DNA of 6,124 nucleotides from an uncultured Oscillospiraceae bacterium. Its GTDB lineage: Bacteria > Bacillota > Clostridia > Oscillospirales > Oscillospiraceae. Numbering within the stretch: position 1 is the stretch's first letter; each line of letters opens with the position of its first letter. Made by a program: the position numbers and the translations under genes. The notes beneath the pieces are model-generated. The model searched no databases and was not told where the DNA came from. It was given only the letters and a program-made list of their open reading frames with translations. Shown here one piece after another: positions 1-5,155 of this stretch. The stretch covers positions 1-6,124 of the forward strand of contig CAJULZ010000140.1 in NCBI GenBank assembly GCA_910587205.1, read 5' to 3'.

Positions 1-841
1 TCATGGAGCCCTCCGCGTCCCCCGCGCCCACGATGGAGTGCACCTCGTCGATGACCAGGATGATGTTTCCCAGCTTTTTCACCTCGTCGATGAGGCCCTT
101 CATGCGGCTCTCGAACTGGCCGCGGAACTGGGTGCCCGCCACCAGCGCGGTGAGGTCCAGCAGGTAGACCTCCTTATCCAGCAGCTTGTACGGCACATCC
201 CGGTCAAAAATGCGCTGGGCCAGCCCCTCGGCAATGGCGGTCTTGCCCACGCCCGGGTCCCCGATGAGGCAGGGGTTGTTCTTCTGCCTCCGGTTCAAAA
301 TCTGGATGGTGCGTTCGATCTCATTGGCGCGGCCCACGATCCGGTCCAGCTTACCCTCCTGGGCCTTGCGAGTGAGGGAAATGCAGTAGTTCTCCAAAAA
401 TTTGCGTTTCTGCCCCCGCTCGTTTTTGGCGGCGCCCTTTTCCTCCTTGGCGGAGCCCCCCCGCTGGATGGGGTCGCGGTCGGGGGCGCTGTCCGACGAG
501 GCGCCGAACAGCTTGTTCAGGAATGGGAACGTGGCGGTACGCCCCTCATCGTCGTCGTCGTCCTCGCCGCCGTCCCCCGGCGCGCCGTCGTCCTCGGCGG
601 CCGGGGCGAGGCCCTCGGCCTCCTCCGCCCCGCCGAAGGCGGACATCATCTCGCTGGAGATGGACTCCAGATCCTCGTCGGAAATGCCCATCTTCTTCAT
701 CAGGTCGTCCACTGGCTTGATGCCCAGCTCCCGGGCACACTTCAGGCAGAGGCCCTCGTTGCGGGTCTCGCTGCCCTCAATTTTTGTTATGAAGATCACC
801 GCTACGTTCTTCTGGCAGCGGGTACACATGGTTGGCCGCAT
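1..841 (-). CDS. ClpE-like Clp ATPase, zinc-finger type (3' part outside window)
   Basis: This is the N-terminal 280 residues of a Hsp100/Clp AAA+ unfoldase, which feeds proteins to ClpP or remodels aggregates in the cytoplasm. A four-cysteine zinc finger is visible at C6-x2-C9 and C32-x2-C35, as in ClpE and McsA. Residues 73-145 are a low-complexity linker with an acidic run (E93-E99). The first AAA+ domain starts near residue 150 (IVGRANEIERTIQIL). It has Walker A GDPGVGKT at 194-201, the pore-loop-like GTQFRGQFESR segment, and Walker B ending in D265-E266. The repeated Clp_N domain of ClpC/ClpB is absent, which favours ClpE. The ATG at 839-841 is chosen because AAAGGAG (849-855) lies seven bases upstream; Met5 is a less well-placed alternative. 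The second AAA+ domain and the ClpP-binding loop lie beyond the window, so ClpP partnership cannot be judged. Confidence 0.9.
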   Translation of the reverse strand, partial: MRPTMCTRCQKNVAVIFITKIEGSETRNEGLCLKCARELGIKPVDDLMKKMGISDEDLESISSEMMSAFGGAEEAEGLAPAAEDDGAPGDGGEDDDDDEGRTATFPFLNKLFGASSDSAPDRDPIQRGGSAKEEKGAAKNERGQKRKFLENYCISLTRKAQEGKLDRIVGRANEIERTIQILNRRQKNNPCLIGDPGVGKTAIAEGLAQRIFDRDVPYKLLDKEVYLLDLTALVAGTQFRGQFESRMKGLIDEVKKLGNIILVIDEVHSIVGAGDAEGSM

Positions 842-897
842 GGGATCGCTCCTTTCGGGGAGAAAAGTTCTCATATTCAGGTCCGCAGTTTGGCAGT

Positions 898-926
898 ACC
901 ATATCAGATAAATATGAACCTGTCAT
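898..926 (-). promoter_or_regulatory. Putative sigma-A promoter of the ClpE-like gene
   Basis: On the minus strand, ATGACA (921-926, five of six matches to TTGACA) is followed after 17 bases by TATGGT (898-903, four of six matches to TATAAT). A TGA precedes the -10, giving an extended -10 TGn. Transcription would start near 891, leaving a leader of about 50 bases before the ATG. I see no CIRCE element (TTAGCACTC-N9-GAGTGCTAA) and no CtsR heptad repeat, the usual heat-shock operators of Firmicute clp genes. Predicted from consensus only. Confidence 0.55.
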
Positions 927-942
927 GAATTTTAGAGTGGTA

Positions 943-964
943 ATTTCCCCGCGGAGTGGGAAAT
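943..964. repeat. Short inverted repeat between cvpA-like gene and clp promoter
   Basis: ATTTCCC (943-949) and GGGAAAT (958-964) form a perfect 7-bp inverted repeat around an 8-base centre. It lies about 17 bases upstream of the putative -35 of the Clp gene and 17 bases beyond the stop of the CvpA-family gene. No T-run follows on the minus strand, so it is not a standard intrinsic terminator. It could be an operator or a weak end-of-transcript hairpin. Confidence 0.35.
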
Positions 965-980
965 CATCCATTTGCCCGCC

Positions 981-1658
981 TCAGACGGGCAGGCTGTCCA
1001 GCAGCTCGCCCAGCCGCCGCACGGTGAACAGGGACAGCACGGGGGTGTCCGGCTCGCTGGGGACCACCCCGGCCAGCTGGCCCAGCCAAACCAGCACAAT
1101 GGCCAGCAGCACGCCCTTGACCAGCCCGATCACCAGCCCCCCCGCCGTGTTCAGCTGGGCCAGGCCGGGCAGCTGGAAGGCCAGGTCCAGCGCGTGGCTG
1201 ACCAAAAACCACATCAGCAGCACCGCGACAAACACCAGCCCGAACAGCAGCGCCTTTGCCACCCCCAGGGCCAGATAGCCCGCCAGGGCGTCTAAGGGGG
1301 ACTGGGGGCCATGACCCACCGTATCGTTGGCCACGCCCTGCTCCAAAAAGTCGGAAAAGCCTTCAAACAGCCCCTTTTCCTGGATGGAGGCCAGCAGCTC
1401 ATCCACAGTATAGCCCGCCTCCGGGTTTTCCGGATCCGTTTCCGGCTCGGCGTCCGCCCCCCGGACGGTCTGGATGATAATGGGGCGGATGATGCCTGCC
1501 ACCGGCTCGCAGAACTTCTCCGACAGGAGCTGCGCCCCAAAAAAAGCCACGGCCACCGCCACCAGCCCGCACAGGGACAAAATCAGCCCCTTGGACGCCC
1601 CCCGCCAGGCGAAAAACGCCAGCAGCGCCACAATCACGATGTCAAATAGATACGGCAT
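981..1658 (-). CDS. CvpA family membrane protein
   Basis: This 225-residue inner-membrane protein belongs to the CvpA (colicin V production) family, whose biochemical role is poorly defined. Hydrophobic segments lie near residues 4-18, 24-44, 127-153 and 175-197. The first two are separated by the typical short positive loop WRGASKG (18-24), and the last begins with NTAGGLVIGLVKG (170-182), the Gly-rich motif preceding the final helix in this family. A polar, acidic loop of about 60 residues (67-125) separates the two halves. The ATG at 1656-1658 is preferred over an in-frame upstream ATG at 1680-1682 because a strong AGGAGG-type site sits just upstream and the upstream extension (PRRGGAH) is not hydrophobic. 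The stop lies 139 bases before the Clp start. It probably shares a transcript with the propeller gene 46 bases upstream. Confidence 0.85.
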   Translation of the reverse strand: MPYLFDIVIVALLAFFAWRGASKGLILSLCGLVAVAVAFFGAQLLSEKFCEPVAGIIRPIIIQTVRGADAEPETDPENPEAGYTVDELLASIQEKGLFEGFSDFLEQGVANDTVGHGPQSPLDALAGYLALGVAKALLFGLVFVAVLLMWFLVSHALDLAFQLPGLAQLNTAGGLVIGLVKGVLLAIVLVWLGQLAGVVPSEPDTPVLSLFTVRRLGELLDSLPV

Positions 1659-1663
1659 ATGCG

Positions 1664-1673
1664 CTCCTCCTCT
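1664..1673 (-). promoter_or_regulatory. Ribosome binding site setting the CvpA-family start
   Basis: The minus strand reads AGAGGAGGAG here, five bases before the ATG at 1658. This near-perfect anti-16S match decides between this start and an in-frame ATG 24 bases upstream. The site would lie inside the gene if the upstream ATG were used. Two CCGCGG palindromes (1674-1679 and 1687-1692) sit just upstream and could form a small hairpin next to it. Confidence 0.75.
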
Positions 1674-1704
1674 CCGCGGCACGGCTCCGCGGTCCGGTCT
1701 GGGG

Positions 1705-2889
1705 TCAAGGGACGTAGAACCCGGCGCCCTCCGCCGACACCAAAATGGCGGAGCCGTCCGGCATGAGCAGGACGGTGCGGGCCCCCCTGGTGCCCTTCAG
1801 GCTGCTGTACAGCTCCAGGTCGTCGGTATAGATATCCAGCCGGTCGCTGGTCAGCACGGCAAAATACCTTCCCGCGGCGGCGATGGACATCACCTGCTCG
1901 TTGAGCTCCATGGTCCGGTGCTGCCCCTTGGCGTCCACCACCCACAGCTCCACCTGGCTGCCCGCCCGGTACCGCCCCAGCAGGGCCAGGGCAAACCCAT
2001 CCCCATTCAGCGTATACCGCCGCAGGTAGCGGCCGCTCCAATCCGCCTGGGCGGACTGCCCGTCCCGGCCGGTGACGGCCAGCCCCTGGTCGCCCACCGT
2101 CCACACCGCCGAGGCGGTGTGACGCATATCCAGCACCACCCCGCCCCCTAGGGAGCAGGACACGTCCGGCTGGTAGCCGCCGCTGGCATAATCCATGGTA
2201 TACAGCTCCAGCTTGCTGGCAAAGGCCCCGCCCGCCTGCCCCACGGTGAGGATGGCCAGGGTATGCCCGTCGTCGGACAGGGCGGCGTCCATCACGAAAG
2301 CGGAGGAGACGTTGACGCTCATCACCGGCTCGTAGGCCGCGCTGTACACCGTCACCATCCCCCGGTAGCCGCTGGCCTGGGTGACCACGGTGAGCTGCCC
2401 GTTCCGGTTCAGCCGGGCGGACAGGATGGGCTCCAGCTCCTCCGCCGACCACACCAGCGCCCGCTGGCCCAATATGTACAGGGACGAGCCCCCCGCGTCA
2501 TACGCTGCCGCCAGGGAGCCGTTGGTGTTCACCACCGGATGCTCCATGCTCACCGGCTGGCTGATATACCGGGTGCCGCTGCCGGAGTAGAGGGAGATGG
2601 CGTTGCGGGAGCACACCAGCAGATCCCCGTCCAGCACGGCGAAGGTGTCGTCCAGATCCCCGTCGTACTCGAAAAACTCGGCCTGCCCGCTGTCGCTGAG
2701 GGTGAGGGTGCGGTAATGGAACCAGCGCTTCACGCTGTCCATGTTCAGCCGGTCCCGGAAGGCCACCAGCGCCACCAGGGACACCCCCGCCGCCAGCACC
2801 ACCAGGGTGGCGATGAGCCGCACCAGAAAGCCAGTGAGCTTGGATGCCGGTTTTTTGGGCTGTTTTTGGTTTTGGCTTTGATCGTCCAT
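1705..2889 (-). CDS. Membrane-anchored beta-propeller-like protein (DUF5711-like)
   Basis: This 394-residue protein has a short basic cytoplasmic N-terminus rich in Q, K and P (1-19), one hydrophobic anchor near residues 20-43, and a long region predicted to face outward. That region consists of repeated short beta-strand patterns typical of WD40/PQQ-like propellers, such as FAVLDGDLLVCSRNAISLYS, ALSDDGHTLAIL and FAVLTSDRLDIYTDDLELY. I assign it to the DUF5711 type of clostridial proteins from architecture and recall, without a profile search. No catalytic residues are apparent; a binding or scaffolding role is only a guess. The ATG at 2889 lies 13 bases after the acetyltransferase stop, with a G-rich run (GGCGGGGG) as ribosome binding site. 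The spacing suggests translational coupling with the gene before it. A 9-bp inverted repeat lies inside the gene at 2102-2121. Confidence 0.75.
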   Translation of the reverse strand: MDDQSQNQKQPKKPASKLTGFLVRLIATLVVLAAGVSLVALVAFRDRLNMDSVKRWFHYRTLTLSDSGQAEFFEYDGDLDDTFAVLDGDLLVCSRNAISLYSGSGTRYISQPVSMEHPVVNTNGSLAAAYDAGGSSLYILGQRALVWSAEELEPILSARLNRNGQLTVVTQASGYRGMVTVYSAAYEPVMSVNVSSAFVMDAALSDDGHTLAILTVGQAGGAFASKLELYTMDYASGGYQPDVSCSLGGGVVLDMRHTASAVWTVGDQGLAVTGRDGQSAQADWSGRYLRRYTLNGDGFALALLGRYRAGSQVELWVVDAKGQHRTMELNEQVMSIAAAGRYFAVLTSDRLDIYTDDLELYSSLKGTRGARTVLLMPDGSAILVSAEGAGFYVP

Positions 2890-2902
2890 AGAACCCCCGC
2901 CG

Positions 2903-3346
2903 TTACAGTGGCTTGGATAGGTAAACCATATCCACTAACCGGACACCCCCCTCAAAGATGGGGTGGTCGTAGTGGTCGGTGAAAAAGTTGGGGACCACGT
3001 GGGAGCGGCGGAAGCCGCAGGCCTCGTAGAAGGGGACGGTGAGGGGGCTGTCCCCGGTGCCCGCCAACAGGCGGGTATACCGCCCCCGGTAGGTCTCCGC
3101 CAGAAAATCCACCATCCGCCGGCCATAGCCCCGGCGTTGGCACCGGGGGGACACGGCCAGGTTTTTCAGCTCCAGCGCGCCGCCCCCCTCGTCGGTGACG
3201 ACGCACACGGCCTTTACGCCGCCGTCATCCAGGGCGTACATCGTCCCCCGCCCCAGATAGCGGTCGATCATATCCTCCTGCTCGTCCCCCAAGAGGAGAA
3301 GGGGCAGGTAACGCTTTTGATCGGTTTTCACCTCAAAAATGTTCAC
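2903..3346 (-). CDS. GNAT family N-acetyltransferase
   Basis: This 147-residue protein is a small cytoplasmic acetyl-CoA-dependent acyltransferase of the GNAT superfamily. The central strand LELKNLAVSP (58-67) leads into the acetyl-CoA pyrophosphate loop Q70-R-R-G-Y-G75 (motif A), followed by helix RRMVDFLAET. FYEACGF (106-112) is the usual motif B turn. The C-terminal segment, with NFFTDHYDHPIFEGG and VDMVYLSK, is a pattern I recognise from clostridial GNATs of unknown substrate, so substrate and pathway are not assigned. The start is a GTG at 3344-3346; no in-frame ATG is better placed before the first conserved residues. Its ribosome binding site GAGGA lies within a second copy of the truA 3' end. 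Confidence 0.88.
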   Translation of the reverse strand: MNIFEVKTDQKRYLPLLLLGDEQEDMIDRYLGRGTMYALDDGGVKAVCVVTDEGGGALELKNLAVSPRCQRRGYGRRMVDFLAETYRGRYTRLLAGTGDSPLTVPFYEACGFRRSHVVPNFFTDHYDHPIFEGGVRLVDMVYLSKPL

Positions 3347-3396
3347 AGCACATCCTCATCATACCACAGGTTGGTCATATACAAACCATCAGGCGG
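3342..3396 (-). repeat. Second copy of the truA 3' end (direct repeat, copy B)
   Basis: These 55 bases match 3502-3556 at 53 positions, with a constant offset of 160. They correspond to the last 17 codons of truA (PPDGLYMTNLWYDEDVL), its TGA stop and one following base. Both differences (3358 and 3388) are GAT instead of GAC, silent in the truA frame. This copy is detached from truA, but its tail supplies the GAGGA site (3353-3357) and GTG start of the acetyltransferase. Similarity ends sharply at both edges. Confidence 0.9.
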
Positions 3397-3501
3397 GATT
3401 TGAAGTCGCCGGGCGGAAGTGAATTCCGCCCGGGCTCCGCCACTTTCGTGGCGGGTCTGCCTCCGGCAGACCTACCGCGCCGCGGGGAATGCGTACGGAT
3501 C
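3397..3501. repeat. Hairpin-rich intergenic element between truA tail copies
   Basis: This 105-base segment holds three adjacent perfect hairpins and no convincing gene. The stems are 3409-3418 with 3424-3433 (10 bp, 5-base loop), 3437-3443 with 3448-3454 (7 bp, read on the minus strand as CCGCCAC-GAAA-GTGGCGG, a GNRA tetraloop), and 3455-3461 with 3465-3471 (7 bp, 3-base loop). The composition and tandem palindromes resemble REP/MITE-type interspersed elements. No T-run follows, so it is not a typical intrinsic terminator. Whether it recurs in the genome cannot be seen here. Confidence 0.65.
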
Positions 3502-3556
3502 TTCACAGCACATCCTCGTCATACCACAGGTTGGTCATATACAAACCGTCAGGCGG
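3502..3556 (-). repeat. truA 3' end within the gene (direct repeat, copy A)
   Basis: This is the functional copy: it encodes the last 17 residues and the stop of TruA. It is the partner of 3342-3396. In copy A the shared GTGA junction is followed by GATCC instead of the CATTTTT that begins the acetyltransferase. Confidence 0.9.
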
Positions 3557-4258
3557 CGCGGTGGGCCCTGCCAAGGTGCGGTTGCGCGAGCTTAGAATGG
3601 CGGGTATGTCCGCCGCTTCCAACTTGCCCTCGGCGGCGTAGATGCACGTGCCCACCATAGCCCGCACCATATTGTAGAGGAATCCGTCGGCGCACACCCG
3701 GCAGTCGATGATGTCCCCCCGCCGCTCAATCTCAAAATAGTGGACGGTGCGCACGGTGGTGCGGGTCTCGGTGCCCACCGAGCGCACGGCGGCGAAGTCG
3801 TGGACGCCCACAAACTGCCGGGCCGCCTCCGCCATCACCGTCTCATCCAGCAGCTTGGGGTAGAACCACACCCGGTTCACATAAAAGGGGTCCCGGATGC
3901 GGGAGTTGTAAATCTTATAGGTATATTCTTTTTTCCTGCACGAGCCGATGGCGTTGAAGGAATCGGGCACCTCCGTGGCCTTGGACACCGAGATGTCGTC
4001 CGGCAGGCGGGTGTTCACCGCCAAGGGCAGCCGCTCCGCAGGGATACCGGAGGCGGTGCGGAAATTGGCCACATACACCTGGGCGTGCACCCCCGCGTCG
4101 GTGCGCCCCGCGCCGGTGAGCCGCACCGGGTGGCACACCACCGAGGCCAGGGCCTTTTCCACGGTCTCCGCCACGGAGACCGCGTTTTTCTGCACCTGCC
4201 AGCCGTGGTAGGCGGTGCCGGTATAGCTCAGCCGCAGGGCGATGTTGCGCGGTTCCAT
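3503..4258 (-). CDS. truA: tRNA pseudouridine(38-40) synthase TruA
   Basis: TruA converts uridines 38, 39 and 40 of the tRNA anticodon stem-loop to pseudouridine in the cytoplasm. The protein has 251 residues, normal for the family. The N-terminal ferredoxin-like half starts with LRLSYTGTAYHGWQVQ (8-23). The catalytic aspartate is D54 in GRTDAGVHA (51-59). The C-terminal half carries VHDFAAVRS and the conserved FLYNMVRAMVGT segment, ending with AGPTAPPDGLY. The ATG at 4256-4258 has AAGGGGG eight bases upstream. It follows ecfT after a 90-base spacer, an order common in Firmicutes (ecfA1-ecfA2-ecfT-truA). Its last 17 codons are duplicated downstream; the gene itself is complete. Confidence 0.97.
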   Translation of the reverse strand: MEPRNIALRLSYTGTAYHGWQVQKNAVSVAETVEKALASVVCHPVRLTGAGRTDAGVHAQVYVANFRTASGIPAERLPLAVNTRLPDDISVSKATEVPDSFNAIGSCRKKEYTYKIYNSRIRDPFYVNRVWFYPKLLDETVMAEAARQFVGVHDFAAVRSVGTETRTTVRTVHYFEIERRGDIIDCRVCADGFLYNMVRAMVGTCIYAAEGKLEAADIPAILSSRNRTLAGPTAPPDGLYMTNLWYDEDVL

Positions 4259-4291
4259 GGACGGGCCCCCTTTTGTCGGAAGGTTAAGGGC

Positions 4292-4323
4292 CTTCTTCCT
4301 TTTCTTAACCGAAAAAGAAGAAG
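4292..4323. repeat. Purine/pyrimidine inverted repeat in ecfT-truA spacer
   Basis: On the plus strand CTTCTTCCTTTT (4292-4303) pairs with AAAAGAAGAAG (4313-4323), 11 bp with one bulged C, around a 9-base loop. An alternative 7-bp stem, GGTTAAG (4282-4288) with CTTAACC (4304-4310), overlaps and excludes it. On the minus strand eight consecutive T (4328-4335) lie before, not after, the hairpin, so it does not fit an intrinsic terminator for ecfT. The whole 90-base spacer is far more AT-rich than the genes. I see no convincing promoter in it. Confidence 0.5.
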
Positions 4324-4348
4324 CGAGAAAAAAAACTTTAAACTGGGA

Positions 4349-5155
4349 TTACAGTCCCCAATGGCCTAAAATTCCAATCAATATCGCCAGAAGCAGAGCT
4401 CCAAGCATAAAACAAATATCGCCGGGCCGGTAGTGGAGCTGCTTCATCCGGGTGCGCCCCTCGCCGCCGTGGTAGCAGCGGCACTCCATGGCGGTGGCCA
4501 GCTCGTCCGCCCGCCGGAAGGCGGAGATGAACAGCGGCACCAGCAGGGGGATGAGGGCCTTAGCCTTCTGCATCAAATTGCCCGAGTCAAAATCCGCGCC
4601 CCTGGCCTTCTGGGCGGACATGATCTTGTCCGTCTCCTCGATGAGGGTGGGGATGAACCGCAGGGCGATGGACATCATCATGGACAGCTCATGGACGGGG
4701 ACACGGAGCTTTTTCATCGGCCCCATCAGGCTCTCCAGACCGTCGGTGAGGGCCAGGGGCGACGTGGTGTAGGTGAGCAGGAAAGTGCACGAGATCAGCA
4801 TCAAAATCCGCACCACCATAAAGAACGCGTGGATGACACCCTCCTTGGTAATGGTGAAGATCCACCAGGAGGCCAAAGCCTCGCCGGGAGTGTAGAGGAT
4901 ATTCAGCACCGCGGTGAACACCAGGATGAACACCACCGGCTTCATCCCCCGCAGCAGGGCCTTCAGCTTGACGGTGGACACCGCCACCACCGCCCCCAGC
5001 GCCGCCAGGAGGATGGCGTACGTGACCAGCCATTCCCCCAAAAACAGGGCCACAATGTAGCAGATCATCGCCACCAGCTTGGCCCGGGGGTCCAGCCTGT
5101 GGATGGGCGATTCCCCAGGGAAGTACTGGCCCAGGGTGATGTCGCGCAATGCCAT
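4349..5155 (-). CDS. ecfT: ECF transporter transmembrane subunit EcfT
   Basis: EcfT is the membrane subunit that couples the EcfA1/EcfA2 ATPases to interchangeable substrate-binding S-components for vitamins or metals. The protein has 268 residues, the usual length. It opens with YFPGESPIHRLDPRAKL (11-27), typical of group II EcfT. Hydrophobic segments lie near 27-60, 73-88, 108-130 and 246-266, separated by a long cytoplasmic coupling region. The first coupling motif is intact as A184-R185-G186 (AQKARGAD). The second is MECRCYHGG (223-231), which keeps R226 but has cysteines on both sides. The ATG overlaps the ecfA2 stop by one base (TAATG), with GGGGGGAG seven bases upstream, so translation is coupled to ecfA2. 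No S-component gene is in the window, fitting a shared module. Confidence 0.96.
   Translation of the reverse strand: MALRDITLGQYFPGESPIHRLDPRAKLVAMICYIVALFLGEWLVTYAILLAALGAVVAVSTVKLKALLRGMKPVVFILVFTAVLNILYTPGEALASWWIFTITKEGVIHAFFMVVRILMLISCTFLLTYTTSPLALTDGLESLMGPMKKLRVPVHELSMMMSIALRFIPTLIEETDKIMSAQKARGADFDSGNLMQKAKALIPLLVPLFISAFRRADELATAMECRCYHGGEGRTRMKQLHYRPGDICFMLGALLLAILIGILGHWGL

Noticed and set aside
38..928. Long open frame on the plus strand (296 codons), antisense to the Clp gene
   Set aside because: It mirrors a clear Clp ATPase on the minus strand with intact Walker motifs. High GC with GC-ending codons commonly opens antisense frames, and the translation has no recognisable domain.
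974..990. GCCCG/CGGGC stem spanning the CvpA-family stop codon as a terminator
   Set aside because: The stem is only 5 bp with a 7-base loop and no T-run follows on the minus strand.
1674..1692. CCGCGG-N7-CCGCGG hairpin upstream of the CvpA-family start as a translational switch
   Set aside because: The 6-bp arms are self-palindromic and do not include the ribosome binding site. A sequestering alternative fold is not evident.
2102..2121. Perfect 9-bp inverted repeat with a 2-base centre inside the propeller gene
   Set aside because: It falls in frame over codons for H-T-A-S-A-V, where GC-rich Ala, Thr and Val codons easily form palindromes. Nothing nearby suggests a regulatory or insertion role.
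3342..3556. CRISPR-like or tandem repeat array
   Set aside because: There are only two repeat copies, one of them is the coding end of truA, and the spacer is a single 105-base hairpin-rich segment.
4341..4365. Possible intrinsic terminator just after ecfT, using the GGGA...TCCC stem and the following T-run
   Set aside because: The stem has only four or five pairs with a bulge and is separated from the eight T by about eight bases. It also overlaps the ecfT stop region, so I could not support it as a terminator.
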